61,072 bases of DNA from an uncultured Lachnospiraceae bacterium (GTDB taxonomy: Bacteria > Bacillota > Clostridia > Lachnospirales > Lachnospiraceae): contig CAMWXB010000014.1 of the NCBI GenBank assembly GCA_947178125.1, forward strand, positions 1 through 61,072, written 5' to 3'. The first letter of the stretch is position 1. Each line of letters opens with the position of its first letter. The notes under the pieces are model-generated. The model was not told the origin of the DNA and made no database searches. It was given only the letters and a program-made list of their open reading frames with translations. Position numbers and translations under genes: made by a program. Shown piece by piece: positions 9,415 to 18,430 of the stretch.

Positions 9415-10272
9415 TCAAAATTCCGCTTTTATAAATTGTTTCGGTGTGATTCCCTTGTATTTGTGAAATGTTTTGATAAAGTAACTTTCGTCATTAAAAC
9501 CGCAGGAGATGGCGGCTTCCTTGATGGAAATATCCTTTGTGGAAAGCATCTCGCAGGCACATTCGATTCGATAATAATTCAGATAGTCAATCGGCGTGCG
9601 TTCCGTCATGCTGCGGAAATAGCGGCAGAAATATTTGGGATTCATTCCCGCGATTTTGGCCAGACTGTCAAGGCTGATGCTATTATAATAATTCTCTGCG
9701 ATATAGGCAAGCACATTTTTGATGGAATTCAGGTGCCTTGCAGCTTTCGCGTCTTTGACATTTTCTTCATAAAGGTGTTCTTCCAGAATTGTGCCGATGA
9801 GCTGATACAGGCAGCCCTGTGTCATAAATTCATAACCGGTCCGCCGGCCGGACAGGGCGAGGCAGAGATTGTCCACGATGGGCCAGATAGCCGGACTGAC
9901 CTCGGAAAGAAGCGTGTGTATGGTAATTTTGTGGTCCATGATGTCGTGGATATGTTTGGAGCACGCGTGGTTATCCTGCATCAGAATCTGAAGGTCAAAA
10001 ACAATACAGTCGTAGACGCAGGTCTGGTCCTGCGGGTTGCCGCCGTGCAGCGTGCCGTCCGTAATGAAAATAACGTCGCCTTCGTGACAGGTGCGGATAT
10101 CATTGTTCAGGGTCATATGAAAATGGCCGGAGAGAATACGGATGATCTCGTAATGACGGTGCCAGTGATAGGGCATGTAATAGCGCGGGCTATGGGGCGT
10201 CTGGTGATAAAAAGCGATAGGGAAATTGAAGGTGCCCTGCTGCCGCTGCTCTTTATAATCAAGATATTTCAT
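9415..10272 (-). CDS. AraC-family transcriptional regulator (candidate fucose regulator)
   Basis: A 285-residue regulator. The N-terminal cupin sensor has YMPYHWHRHYEIIRILSG and HEGDVIFITDGTLHGG. The C-terminal double helix-turn-helix has ISLDSLAKIAGMNPKYFCRYFRSMTERTPIDYLNYYRIECA and SIKEAAISCGFNDESYFIKTFHKYKGITPKQF, all typical. It is divergent from L-fucose isomerase, and the 136-bp intergenic region contains a 16-bp motif repeated upstream of the gatY/ABC operon. I infer that it senses fucose or a derivative and controls both units. No experiment is implied by the sequence. Confidence 0.9.
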   Translation of the reverse strand: MKYLDYKEQRQQGTFNFPIAFYHQTPHSPRYYMPYHWHRHYEIIRILSGHFHMTLNNDIRTCHEGDVIFITDGTLHGGNPQDQTCVYDCIVFDLQILMQDNHACSKHIHDIMDHKITIHTLLSEVSPAIWPIVDNLCLALSGRRTGYEFMTQGCLYQLIGTILEEHLYEENVKDAKAARHLNSIKNVLAYIAENYYNSISLDSLAKIAGMNPKYFCRYFRSMTERTPIDYLNYYRIECACEMLSTKDISIKEAAISCGFNDESYFIKTFHKYKGITPKQFIKAEF

Positions 10273-10305
10273 TGTCCGGCGTACTTCCTTTCTGAATAGA
10301 AACAG

Positions 10306-10321
10306 GTGAATATTGTTGTAT
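10306..10321 (+). promoter_or_regulatory. 16-bp motif shared with the gatY/ABC promoter (candidate AraC site)
   Basis: GTGAATATTGTTGTAT occurs here and, identically, at 20820-20835. Here it lies between araC and fucI. It is 41 bp before the fucI -10 (TATAAT, 10363-10368), which has no good -35, as expected for an activated promoter. Confidence 0.45.
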
Positions 10322-10408
10322 TTTTTTATATTATATCACTTTTCTTTTTTTATGCCAGTCTTTATAATAAAAATAGTAATCATTATGTCTAAGGAGGTTG
10401 AGTGTTAA

Positions 10409-12211
10409 ATGGCAAAAAACAGATTAGTTGGTGACTATCCAGTAATTGGTATCAGACCTACGATTGACGGTCGCAGGGGCGCGTTGAAAGTAAGGGAATC
10501 TCTGGAAGACCAGACGATGAACATGGCAAAATCAGCGGCAAAATTGTTTGAAGAAAACTTGAAATATTCAAATGGCGAGCCGGTAAAAGTCGTGATTGCG
10601 GATACGACGATCGGACGTGTTGGAGAAGCGGCTGCCTGCGCAGCGAAATTTAAAAAAGAAGGCGTTGATATTACACTGACTGTAACGCCCTGCTGGTGCT
10701 ACGGTGCGGAGACGATGGATATGGACCCTATGACCATCAAAGCGGTATGGGGCTTTAACGGAACAGAACGTCCGGGTGCGGTATATCTTGCTTCCGTATT
10801 GGCTACGCATGCACAGAAGGGACTTCCGGCATTTGGCATTTATGGTCATGAGGTACAGGATGCGGACGATACTTCCATTCCTGAGGATGTTAAAGAAAAA
10901 CTGCTTCGTTTCGGCCGAGCAGCTGTTGCGGCGGCTACCATGAGAGGCAAATCCTATCTGCAGATCGGTTCCGTTACGATGGGTATCGGCGGTTCCATTA
11001 TCGATCCTGCATTTATCGAAGAATATCTTGGTATGCGTGTGGAATCCGTGGATGAAGTGGAAGTTATCCGCCGCATGACAGAGGAAATTTATGATAAGGC
11101 TGAATATGAGAAAGCTTTGAAGTGGACGAAAGAGAAATGTAAAGAAGGCTATGATAAGAACCCTGATTTCGTAAAAGCTTCCGATGAAGAAAAAGAGAAG
11201 ACATGGGAATTTGTCGTTAAGATGATGGTCATCATCAAAGACCTGATGAACGGCAATCAGAATTTGCCGGAAGGCTGCGAAGAAGAGATGGTCGGCCACA
11301 ATGCGATTGCGGCTGGATTCCAGGGACAGCGTCAGTGGACGGACTTCTATCCGAACTGCGATTTCCCGGAAGCGTTGTTGAATACATCCTTTGACTGGAA
11401 CGGCGCAAGAGAGCCTTATATCCTCGCGACCGAGAATGACGTTCTGAACGGTCTCGGTATGCTGTTCATGAAACTGCTTACGAACCGCGCTCAGATTTTT
11501 GCGGATGTGCGTACTTACTGGAGCGGCGATGCTGTAAAACGCGTGACGGGCTATGATATCGAAGGACATGCAAAAGAGGCCGACGGATTCATTCATCTCA
11601 TTAATTCCGGCGCGGCATGTCTGGATGCCTGCGGCGAAGCAAAAGATGCAGACGGCAACGGCGTGATGAAACCGTGGTATGAAGTAACGGAAGCAGATCA
11701 GGAAGCGATCATGAACGCAACCGAGTGGTGTGCGGCTGATAACGGATATTTCCGCGGCGGCGGCTTCTCTTCCAGATTTGAGACCAAAGCAGAAATGCCT
11801 GTCACGATGATTCGTCTGAATCTTGTAAAGAATCTGGGACCTGTCCTTCAGATTGCGGAAGGCTGGACCGTACATCTTCCGGAGAAGGTATCCGATACGC
11901 TCTGGAAACGTACCGACTATACATGGCCTTGTACATGGTTCGCACCGAGATGCACGGGTGAAGGATACTTTAAGACCGCGTATGATGTGATGAATAACTG
12001 GGGCGCAAACCACGGCGCGATCAGCTATGGACATATCGGCGCTGATCTGATCACACTTGCATCCATCCTGCGTATTCCGGTATGTATGCACAATGTCCCG
12101 GAAGAAAAGCTTTTCCGTCCGGCAGCATGGAATGCGTTCGGCTCCGACAGAGAAGGTCAGGACTTCAGAGCATGTGACGCATACGGCCCGATGTATAAGA
12201 CGATTAAATAA
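10409..12211 (+). CDS. fucI: L-fucose isomerase
   Basis: A 600-residue protein with the full-length FucI pattern. It interconverts L-fucose and L-fuculose, and can act on D-arabinose, using Mn2+ in the cytoplasm. Diagnostic segments are [27 protein letters not shown] at the N-terminus, [32 protein letters not shown], the substrate/metal region FDWNG, and [15 protein letters not shown]. Length matches the E. coli enzyme (about 590). AAGGAGG at 10391-10397 precedes ATG 10409. It is transcribed alone, divergent from the AraC gene, with the LacI gene downstream after about 200 bp. Confidence 0.95.
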   Translation: MAKNRLVGDYPVIGIRPTIDGRRGALKVRESLEDQTMNMAKSAAKLFEENLKYSNGEPVKVVIADTTIGRVGEAAACAAKFKKEGVDITLTVTPCWCYGAETMDMDPMTIKAVWGFNGTERPGAVYLASVLATHAQKGLPAFGIYGHEVQDADDTSIPEDVKEKLLRFGRAAVAAATMRGKSYLQIGSVTMGIGGSIIDPAFIEEYLGMRVESVDEVEVIRRMTEEIYDKAEYEKALKWTKEKCKEGYDKNPDFVKASDEEKEKTWEFVVKMMVIIKDLMNGNQNLPEGCEEEMVGHNAIAAGFQGQRQWTDFYPNCDFPEALLNTSFDWNGAREPYILATENDVLNGLGMLFMKLLTNRAQIFADVRTYWSGDAVKRVTGYDIEGHAKEADGFIHLINSGAACLDACGEAKDADGNGVMKPWYEVTEADQEAIMNATEWCAADNGYFRGGGFSSRFETKAEMPVTMIRLNLVKNLGPVLQIAEGWTVHLPEKVSDTLWKRTDYTWPCTWFAPRCTGEGYFKTAYDVMNNWGANHGAISYGHIGADLITLASILRIPVCMHNVPEEKLFRPAAWNAFGSDREGQDFRACDAYGPMYKTIK

Positions 12212-12267
12212 AGTGAAAAGAAGTTGATGTAATAAGTGCCTCCTGTGATATAATGAATGGTATGATA

Positions 12268-12290
12268 GACGCAGGCTTACAGCCAGCGTC
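12268..12290 (+). other. Hairpin between fucI and lacI-type gene
   Basis: GACGC-A-GGCT and AGCC-A-GCGTC form a 9-bp interrupted stem with a 3-nt loop. There is no U-run next to it. It could be a weak fucI terminator or lie in the leader of the LacI gene. A TATAAT at 12249-12254 just upstream may be the -10 of that gene. Confidence 0.4.
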
Positions 12291-12417
12291 ACGCAGATAC
12301 ATATATCATGGGGGGCATCTTTTTCATATAAAATGTACTTTTTATTTTATTTTGAAAATATAAAATAGTGACAGCCTGAATGATGATTTTGCAGACCAGA
12401 AAAGGAGTACGCAGCCT

Positions 12418-13431
12418 ATGCCGGCAACGATAAGAGACATTAAAGAAAAGACAGGACTATCCCTCGCTACCATCTCCAAATATTTGAACGGGGGAAATGT
12501 GCTGCCCGAAAACAGAGTCAGGATTGAGGCAGCCATCAAAGAACTCCACTATGAGGTGAACGAGATTGCCAGAGGGCTTGTTACGAACAGAACGAGGACG
12601 GTAGGCGTTGTGGTATACAGCGTGGAAAGTCTTTTTAACGGAACGCTGCTGCATCATATCGGAAATGCCCTGCGCAAGGAAAAGTACGGCATCCTGATTT
12701 GTGATTCCTGCAACGATGAGAAGATTGAGGCAGAGAATATCCGTTTCCTGATGCATAAAAAGGTGGACGGAATCATTATCGTACCTGTGTCCAGAAATGC
12801 GAAGTTTTTAAAACCCGCTCAGGATGCGGGCGTACCGGTCGTATTGATGGACCGGACCTTCCCTACTTCGGAATTTGACTGCATACGCATTGATAACCGG
12901 ATGGCGGCATTCCGCGCAGTCAATATCCTGTTAGAGCATAATCACCGGAAAATAGCCGTGATCTGTTCCGATAACGAGAATGAGTATACCGGTTATGAAC
13001 GTTACAAAGGCTATCTTGATGCGATGGAACAGGCGGGAATAGAGGTTCCGCCGCAGTATCGGAAAACTGGAAGGCATTCCATCGGATTCGGGCAGAAAAG
13101 CATGCGGGAGCTGCTGCAGCTGGAAGACAGGCCGACGGCCGTTTTTATGAGCAATTATGAGATTACGCTGGGGGCGGTCATGGCGCTCAATGAATCCGGA
13201 ATACAATGTCCTGAGGATATTTCCATGCTGGGCTTTGACGATCTGATTCTTTCCCATCTGGTAAAACCGCAGATGCACATGGTCGTTCAGCCGATGAAAG
13301 AGATGAGTGAGAAGGCAGTGGAGATTTTGCTGCATCATATCCGCAGCAAGAATAAAAAAGAAGAAATTCCGGTGGAGATCATTATGGGAACGCGGATACG
13401 GGAAGGAAATTCGGTGGCACGGCTGCCGTAA
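12418..13431 (+). CDS. LacI-family transcriptional regulator
   Basis: A 337-residue regulator. Helix-turn-helix and hinge helix are at residues 4-56 (TIRDIKEKTGLSLATISKYLNGG, ELHYEVNEIARGLVTNRT). A periplasmic-binding-protein-like sensor domain follows (GVVVYSVESLFNGTLLHHIG, DGIIIVPVS, DDLILSHLVKPQMHMVVQP). It stands before the FGGY kinase operon. Palindromic AAACGTTT-centred operators, the shape LacI proteins bind, lie at 15329-15343, 15460-15479 and 20909-20928. I infer that it represses the kinase/dehydrogenase/GatZ unit and the GatY/ABC unit. CcpA could also bind such sites. Confidence 0.9.
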   Translation: MPATIRDIKEKTGLSLATISKYLNGGNVLPENRVRIEAAIKELHYEVNEIARGLVTNRTRTVGVVVYSVESLFNGTLLHHIGNALRKEKYGILICDSCNDEKIEAENIRFLMHKKVDGIIIVPVSRNAKFLKPAQDAGVPVVLMDRTFPTSEFDCIRIDNRMAAFRAVNILLEHNHRKIAVICSDNENEYTGYERYKGYLDAMEQAGIEVPPQYRKTGRHSIGFGQKSMRELLQLEDRPTAVFMSNYEITLGAVMALNESGIQCPEDISMLGFDDLILSHLVKPQMHMVVQPMKEMSEKAVEILLHHIRSKNKKEEIPVEIIMGTRIREGNSVARLP

Positions 13432-13452
13432 ATTTGGATAAAGGATGTTTGA

Positions 13453-13507
13453 TGATGCAATTTTGATGCAGTTTTGATGTAGTTTTGACGCAATTCTCTT
13501 CTATAAT
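13453..13507 (+). promoter_or_regulatory. Promoter with four 11-bp direct repeats
   Basis: Four contiguous units fill 13453-13496 with exact 11-bp period: TGATGCAATTT, TGATGCAGTTT, TGATGTAGTTT, TGACGCAATTC. Five bases later comes a consensus -10 (TATAAT, 13502-13507). No good -35 exists at the right distance, so the repeats probably bind an activator, such as an OmpR/PhoB-type response regulator. The same arrangement is found at 37455-37509. Confidence 0.6.
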
Positions 13508-13508
13508 A

Positions 13509-13646
13509 GTGTGAGAAGAACTTCTAAAGACTCGCAGCAAGGGCATGCTTAAGTTTCACCTGAAGGTGAAACGTCAAGAAGTTCTACGATTTGCCGGAGG
13601 CAAATCTTTCTCACACTGAAGAATGCCCAAAATACGAGCATTCTTC
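13509..13646 (+). repeat. Multi-stem intergenic element, copy A
   Basis: P1 GTGTGAGAA 13509-13517 pairs with TTCTCACAC 13608-13616. P2 AGAACTTCT 13517-13525 pairs with AGAAGTTCT 13577-13585. An inner hairpin (GTTTCACCT/AGGTGAAAC) lies at 13553-13572, P3 GATTTGCC/GGCAAATC at 13588-13606, and P4 GAAGAATGC/GCATTCTTC at 13618-13646. It starts just after a -10 box, so it would form the first structured part of the lipoprotein mRNA. Confidence 0.75.
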
Positions 13647-13678
13647 AAAGATGGATATCACATGAGAAGGAGCCTAAA

Positions 13679-15292
13679 ATGAGAAGCTGCGCAAAAATGT
13701 TGATTATATTTACAGTTATATTCCTTTTCCTGCTTACATCATGCGGTCAAAACAGCAGGGAACCGCAGTTCTCCACTTCCCCGGTAATGATTTCAGCAAA
13801 AGAAATCATTGCGTTTTATCCGGATATCACACTTTTCACCACATCGGATTTATATGCGTCTCTGGATCCGATCGTGGGCAGATGGACCAATGAAAAGCGT
13901 GTTCTTACAGAAATTGAACGGTGGGCAACAGTATACGAAACCTGTTTTTCTCCCGATGGACAAGTCGTACATTACGGAAACCGGAATATGGACATAGGCA
14001 CCTGGGAGCGCATAGACGAAAGGACAGTCATTGCTTACTTCGATGACTGCACCTATACCGCAGTCGGGGCCGGTGAATATAAACTGCCGTCCTATCAGGT
14101 CACTTATATTTATAATGTGGAGGAAAAGGAACTTGACCGTCAGACCGACCGGTTGGATGAACTTACATACGAAAGCCGTGCTGTCACTTATACAGCTACG
14201 GATTTTGATACTTATGATAAACCGCTTCAATACAGCAGTCGTGAGTATACCGTATCAGGCTGTTCTCCCTATCCGAAAGAGACGGAATATTGCACCGCTC
14301 TTGAAAAAAGGCTGTTAGCTATTGCGGATGATTTGCAGTCCGGAGAAGAAGTGACATTAGAACGGGCTGACCTTCCCTATGAACTGCTGAATGTATCTGT
14401 TTACGACCTTACCGGTGACGGGAGACCGGAAATCTTTGCTTATGTAGAAATGTGTCATTCTTTTGACAATTCCGGTGCCTTCTATATCCTTTCCCAAAAG
14501 CCTGACGGGGAATATACGGTATTATCCAAAAACACCGACTTCCGTGGCGGATATACAGATGTTTTTGCGCCGGACGGAACCGAACTGCTCGCAATTTCCG
14601 GCTACGCCGGTTCTTCTTCCTGGAAAGGCGGCGTTCGGATTCACTTAGGTTATCGGGAAGGGCAGATTGTTGTAGATTGGATAGAATCTTATAATTTCCA
14701 CTGGGATTATCCCCTGGTCAATTATGTCAATGATTATAAAAACGGCAAATACTATGTGTATGTGGCCCGTCAGGATGATAGCGGCGGCGAAGGATACGGA
14801 ACCTATATCAGTCTTGAACATAGTCTGAAAATTGATGAAGAATCTTTTTTGCCCATACTGCTTCCGTTTACCGGCTATGGAACTGCTCAGGCGGATTATC
14901 CTGCTGTCTACGATTTGTGGAGTCCTTTTGATGAAGATTGGTGGCAGGATGGCGGCCGCTACCCGGAAGATGGCGATTATGAAAGAACAGCGGATTGGGT
15001 CATTACGGCTGTTGACGACCACCCTGACGAAATGCTGCAGGAAGCTGTGGAAAACTCCGGTCTGAAACTGGAGAAGAAGGCTTATCCCTGGACACCGGAA
15101 ACAAAGAAGAATGTCATGGACCTGCTCCGCTGTCCGGTAGCGGACTATTATTACCAGTCGGATTACTATGCGGCTGCCTATATGCGGGGCGAAATCTGTT
15201 TTTATGAAAAAGAGATACTGCCCGACGGATATGGGGAAGAATGGGTATTGATGGACAGCCTGTGCCTTGTATCCACTGAAAATCCGAAGTAA
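13679..15292 (+). CDS. Lipoprotein with FG-GAP/EF-hand-like motif, hypothetical
   Basis: A 537-residue protein with lipobox LLTSC (Cys about residue 22) after a hydrophobic run. The middle contains VYDLTGDGRPEIFAYVE, an Asp/Gly loop of the kind found in calcium-binding or FG-GAP/VCBS-type repeats. The rest is rich in Tyr and Asp. No enzyme motif is seen. Its promoter carries four 11-bp repeats. The gene at 37544 shares both that promoter arrangement and the DxxGxG motif, so the two are probably coregulated surface proteins. The leader contains structured repeat copy A. Confidence 0.7.
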   Translation: MRSCAKMLIIFTVIFLFLLTSCGQNSREPQFSTSPVMISAKEIIAFYPDITLFTTSDLYASLDPIVGRWTNEKRVLTEIERWATVYETCFSPDGQVVHYGNRNMDIGTWERIDERTVIAYFDDCTYTAVGAGEYKLPSYQVTYIYNVEEKELDRQTDRLDELTYESRAVTYTATDFDTYDKPLQYSSREYTVSGCSPYPKETEYCTALEKRLLAIADDLQSGEEVTLERADLPYELLNVSVYDLTGDGRPEIFAYVEMCHSFDNSGAFYILSQKPDGEYTVLSKNTDFRGGYTDVFAPDGTELLAISGYAGSSSWKGGVRIHLGYREGQIVVDWIESYNFHWDYPLVNYVNDYKNGKYYVYVARQDDSGGEGYGTYISLEHSLKIDEESFLPILLPFTGYGTAQADYPAVYDLWSPFDEDWWQDGGRYPEDGDYERTADWVITAVDDHPDEMLQEAVENSGLKLEKKAYPWTPETKKNVMDLLRCPVADYYYQSDYYAAAYMRGEICFYEKEILPDGYGEEWVLMDSLCLVSTENPK

Positions 15293-15328
15293 CAGGTTTC
15301 GATATTCTTGTAGGTAGTATGGAGAAAG

Positions 15329-15343
15329 AACAAAACGTTTCAC
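15329..15343 (+). promoter_or_regulatory. Auxiliary LacI-type operator
   Basis: AACAAAACGTTTCAC is centred on AAACGTTT (15333-15340). On the reverse strand it matches the 20909-20928 operator closely (GAAACGTTTTGTT in both). It is 133 bp from the perfect operator at 15460-15479, which would allow looping. Confidence 0.45.
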
Positions 15344-15389
15344 AAATAGAACATAAGATAATAAAGCATAAAGAAAATATAAAACCCCA

Positions 15390-15417
15390 TTGACAACTGC
15401 GAAAACCGTATTATAAT
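15390..15417 (+). promoter_or_regulatory. Promoter of the FGGY-kinase operon
   Basis: TTGACA at 15390-15395 and TATAAT at 15412-15417, spacer 16 bp. The perfect palindrome at 15460-15479 lies about 35-55 bases after the expected start point, a typical repressor road-block position. Confidence 0.7.
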
Positions 15418-15459
15418 GAATTTATAGAGTTTTCGAAATTTTTTTATTTTTTTTTGAAT

Positions 15460-15479
15460 AGAGCGAAACGTTTCGCTCT
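15460..15479 (+). promoter_or_regulatory. Perfect 20-bp palindromic operator
   Basis: AGAGCGAAACGTTTCGCTCT is a perfect palindrome with the AAACGTTT core typical of LacI-family sites. It lies between the promoter and the kinase ribosome binding site (TGGAGGG, 15482-15488). Confidence 0.7.
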
Positions 15480-15491
15480 GTATGGAGGGTT

Positions 15492-16973
15492 ATGAAACGA
15501 CAATTATTGGGAATCGATATCGGAACATCCGCCTGTAAGGTTGCTGTATTCGATGAGGATGGGAAGGTACTGGCGCAGGCGAACCGGCCATACCATGTAT
15601 ATTACCCACAGAGCGGCTGGGCCGAACAGGATGCGGAGGAATGGTGGGAAGCGGTCTGTGATGCAGTCCGGGCGGTGCTTTCCGAAGACGGTGTGAACGC
15701 TGAGCAGATAAAGGGAATCGGCGTGGACGGGCAGAGTTGGTCGGCGATTCCGGTGGATGAAAGTGGGAATGTCTTACATAATACACCGATTTGGATGGAT
15801 ACGAGAGCACGGCACATTTGTGAAAGAGTCAGGAAAGAAATCGGAGCGGACGAGATTTTCCGGGTGGCTGGCAATGATTTTCTGCCTTCCTATGTGACAC
15901 CGAAACTGCTCTGGTTCAAAGAGGAAAGGCCGGAGATATTCCGTAAGACGCATAAATTTTTACAGAGCAACAGTTATCTGGTCATGAAACTTACCGGAGA
16001 GATGAGTCAGGATTATTCCCAGTGCTACGGCGTTCACTTTTTTCATATGGAAAAGCTTGCCTATGATACGGCACTGGCAGAGAAACTGGGGCTTTCGCCG
16101 GATTTAATGCCGAAGCTGTACGGTTGTGATGAAATCGTAGGAAGCGTGACAAAAGAAGCGGCCGAAAAAACCGGTCTAAAAGCCGGAACGCCAGTAGTGG
16201 CAGGCGGTCTGGATGCGGCATGCGGCGCGCTGGGTGCCGGCGTGTATCGGGCTGGCGAGACGCAGGAGCAGGGCGGTCAGGCGGGCGGCATGAGCATTTG
16301 CACCGATAAAGCGCTTGCTCACAAGGCTTTGATTCTGGGAACACATGTTGTTCCGGGGCGTTGGCTTTTACAGGGCGGAACAGTCGGCGGCGGCGGTGCC
16401 CTGAAGTGGTTCCGGCAGGAACTTGGCGGCGATCTGTCTTTTGATGAACTGACGGAGGAAGCGGCTGGGATAACACCCGGTTCGGATGGTGTTATCTTCC
16501 TGCCATATATGGCGGGAGAACGCTCTCCTGTTTGGAATCCCGATGCGAAAGGTGTCTTTTACGGATTGTCTTATGATAAGACAAGAGGACACATGATCAG
16601 GGCGGTTCTGGAGGGCGTGGCGTTTTCCCTGGAGCATAATCTGCGGACTGCGGCACAGACCGGTATCTGTGTAGATTCGCTGAATGCGATGGGCGGTGCA
16701 TCCAATTCTGTCCTTTGGACACAGATCAAAGCGGATGTGACGGGAAAGACAATACGCGTACCATCATCCGATACGGCAACGACTCTCGGTGCGGCAATCC
16801 TGGCAGGGATAGGCTGCGGGGTATACGGCGGTTATGACGAGGCGGTCGGCCGGACGATACGGATAACGAGAGTGCAGGAGCCGAACCCGGATAACAGGGC
16901 GGTCTATGACCGGGCGATGGAGTTGTATCTGCAGCTGTATGAGGATTTGAAGGGCACTTTTTCCCGTGACTGA
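15492..16973 (+). CDS. FGGY-family carbohydrate kinase (xylulokinase-like)
   Basis: A 493-residue sugar kinase. GIDIGTSACKVAVFDEDG (phosphate loop), GIGVDGQSWSAIPVDE, NTPIWMDTRA and GGLDAACGALGAGV (with the catalytic Asp) are classic FGGY motifs, closest by eye to xylulokinases. The neighbourhood (GatD-like dehydrogenase, aldo/keto reductase, GatZ/GatY) does not fit D-xylulose use, and no xylose isomerase is present. The real substrate may be a hexulose or a hexitol. It is first in the operon, behind a LacI-type operator. The fucose pathway has its own kinase at 27938. Confidence 0.85.
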   Translation: MKRQLLGIDIGTSACKVAVFDEDGKVLAQANRPYHVYYPQSGWAEQDAEEWWEAVCDAVRAVLSEDGVNAEQIKGIGVDGQSWSAIPVDESGNVLHNTPIWMDTRARHICERVRKEIGADEIFRVAGNDFLPSYVTPKLLWFKEERPEIFRKTHKFLQSNSYLVMKLTGEMSQDYSQCYGVHFFHMEKLAYDTALAEKLGLSPDLMPKLYGCDEIVGSVTKEAAEKTGLKAGTPVVAGGLDAACGALGAGVYRAGETQEQGGQAGGMSICTDKALAHKALILGTHVVPGRWLLQGGTVGGGGALKWFRQELGGDLSFDELTEEAAGITPGSDGVIFLPYMAGERSPVWNPDAKGVFYGLSYDKTRGHMIRAVLEGVAFSLEHNLRTAAQTGICVDSLNAMGGASNSVLWTQIKADVTGKTIRVPSSDTATTLGAAILAGIGCGVYGGYDEAVGRTIRITRVQEPNPDNRAVYDRAMELYLQLYEDLKGTFSRD

Positions 16974-17025
16974 AAGCGGCAAAAGAGATGGGTAAAGAAG
17001 ATAAAAGAAAGGAAGCGTAAATAAC

Positions 17026-18075
17026 ATGAAAGCTGGAGTAGTACATGCGAAGAACGATATTCGTTATGAGGAGATCAAAAGACCGGAGGCAGAGCCGGGA
17101 AAGGTATTGATCAAGGTAAAATATACCGGAATCTGCGGTTCCGATATCCCGCGGGTCAATGGGGATGCCTGTCATTATTTTCCGAACGTGCTGGGGCATG
17201 AGTTTTCCGGGACGATTGAAGAAGTCGGAGAAGGCGTTACATCTTTGAAGCCGGGCGACCGTGTGGCGGGCGTGCCGCTCGTGCCCTGTATGAAGTGTGA
17301 AGACTGCCAGAAAGGAAATTATTCTCTTTGTAAACATTACAGTTTTATCGGTTCCAGAGAATTTGGAAGTTTTGCGGAATATGTGGTCGTACCGGAGAAA
17401 AATGTCGTCAAGTTTGACGATGAAGTGAGTTTTGAAAAAGGCGCGTTCTTTGAGCCGGCAACTGTCGCGCTTCATGGTCTGCGCAGAGTGGAGTACCGCG
17501 GCGGAAAAAGCGTTGCGATTCTGGGCGGCGGAACCATCGGCCTGATGACGATGCAGTGGGCGAAGATATTCGGAGCGGAAAAAGTGGTAGTCTTTGATAT
17601 TCTGGATGAGAGACTGGAACTTGCGAAGCGGCTCGGTGCCGATTACGGTATCAATTCAGGCAAAGAAGATTTTATGGAGCAGGTAAAAGAACTCACCGGC
17701 GGCCGCGGCTTCGATTATGTTTATGAAACGGCGGGCAATACCATTACGATGAAACTCGCTTTCAAACTGGCGGCCAACAAGGCACAGGTATGTTTTATCG
17801 GAACGCCGACGAAAGACCTCTCTTTCAGTGTGGAAGAATGGGAGAACATGAACCGCAAGGAATTTATGCTGACAGGATCCTGGATGAGTTATTCCGCGCC
17901 TTTTCCGGGGGATGAATGGGAGTTGACGGCGCATTATTTCAAAACGGGAGAACTGCAGTTTGATGATTCCTTTATTTATAAGAAGATTCCGCTTTCCAGG
18001 ATCGACGAGGCGTTCGAAATGTTCAAGACGCCGGGAGCGGTAAAAGGGAAGATTTTGATTGACAGTGAAGCATAA
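17026..18075 (+). CDS. Zinc-dependent MDR dehydrogenase, galactitol-1-phosphate 5-dehydrogenase-like
   Basis: A 349-residue medium-chain dehydrogenase. Catalytic zinc ligands are in GICGSD (Cys) and GHEFSG (His-Glu), and the structural zinc loop is CMKCEDCQKGNYSLC. The Rossmann motif is ILGGGTIGLM. The overall pattern is close to GatD and sorbitol dehydrogenases, oxidising a polyol or polyol phosphate to the ketose with NAD. Position between a kinase and GatZ suggests that it makes the ketose (phosphate) that feeds tagatose-1,6-bisphosphate. Substrate is inferred, not shown. Confidence 0.8.
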   Translation: MKAGVVHAKNDIRYEEIKRPEAEPGKVLIKVKYTGICGSDIPRVNGDACHYFPNVLGHEFSGTIEEVGEGVTSLKPGDRVAGVPLVPCMKCEDCQKGNYSLCKHYSFIGSREFGSFAEYVVVPEKNVVKFDDEVSFEKGAFFEPATVALHGLRRVEYRGGKSVAILGGGTIGLMTMQWAKIFGAEKVVVFDILDERLELAKRLGADYGINSGKEDFMEQVKELTGGRGFDYVYETAGNTITMKLAFKLAANKAQVCFIGTPTKDLSFSVEEWENMNRKEFMLTGSWMSYSAPFPGDEWELTAHYFKTGELQFDDSFIYKKIPLSRIDEAFEMFKTPGAVKGKILIDSEA

Positions 18076-18089
18076 ATAAGAGGTATGGG

Positions 18090-18303
18090 GCTTCGGCGAG
18101 GCGGGCAGACAGGCGGAAAAGTTTCCTCTGTGCGGCACGCTTTCGCTCCGCTACAGATAATTTACGAAGTAAATTTTCTGTTTGGTGTTAACGGTACTAA
18201 GGATTTTGGTACACAAGTGTCCCAAAATCCAAGTGCCGACACCTTTTACAGGGCCGCACAGAGGAAATCTTTTCCGCCTGTCTGCCCGCCTCGCCGGAGC
18301 TTC
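18090..18303. repeat. Long inverted repeat (47-bp arms) forming a branched hairpin
   Basis: Arm 18090-18136 and arm 18253-18300 are complementary over about 47 bp, with one extra base and one G-U-type difference. The 116-nt interior folds further: a hairpin at 18153-18180 around AATTTACgaaGTAAATT, and a long stem from GGTGT (18184) to ACACC (18239) capped by GGATTTTGG/CCAAAATCC (18201-18230). It fills the gap between the dehydrogenase and reductase genes, and I see no coding potential. It could be a MITE-like element or a structured RNA. Confidence 0.7.
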
Positions 18304-18350
18304 AAAAGATAGTTGGAAAAAGAGAATGAGGACAGGAAAGAGAGAGGATA

Positions 18351-18374
18351 CTGTGAAAAATAAATTTTTCACAG
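18351..18374 (+). other. Hairpin before the aldo/keto reductase gene
   Basis: CTGTGAAAAA-taaa-TTTTTCACAG is a perfect 10-bp stem with a 4-nt loop. It ends in no U-run. A second, imperfect AAATTTG/CAAATT pairing follows up to about 18405. With the long inverted repeat it makes the whole 18.08-18.42 kb gap structured. Confidence 0.55.
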
Positions 18375-18430
18375 GCAAATTTGTGCTTACGCCCAAATTC
18401 GCGGGCTAAGCGAGAATGGAGGATAATATT

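Noticed and set aside
9340-10299. 319-codon plus-strand frame opposite the AraC gene
   Set aside because: The minus-strand AraC protein is unmistakable; this frame has no start signal and runs through the divergent promoter.
10568-12292. Long reading frame (574 codons) on the minus strand opposite fucI
   Set aside because: It mirrors the codon pattern of fucI, has no ribosome binding site and no recognisable domain.
15492-16973. Assigning the FGGY kinase as xylulokinase (xylB)
   Set aside because: No xylose isomerase or xylose genes; neighbours belong to hexitol/tagatose-type metabolism, so only the family is claimed.
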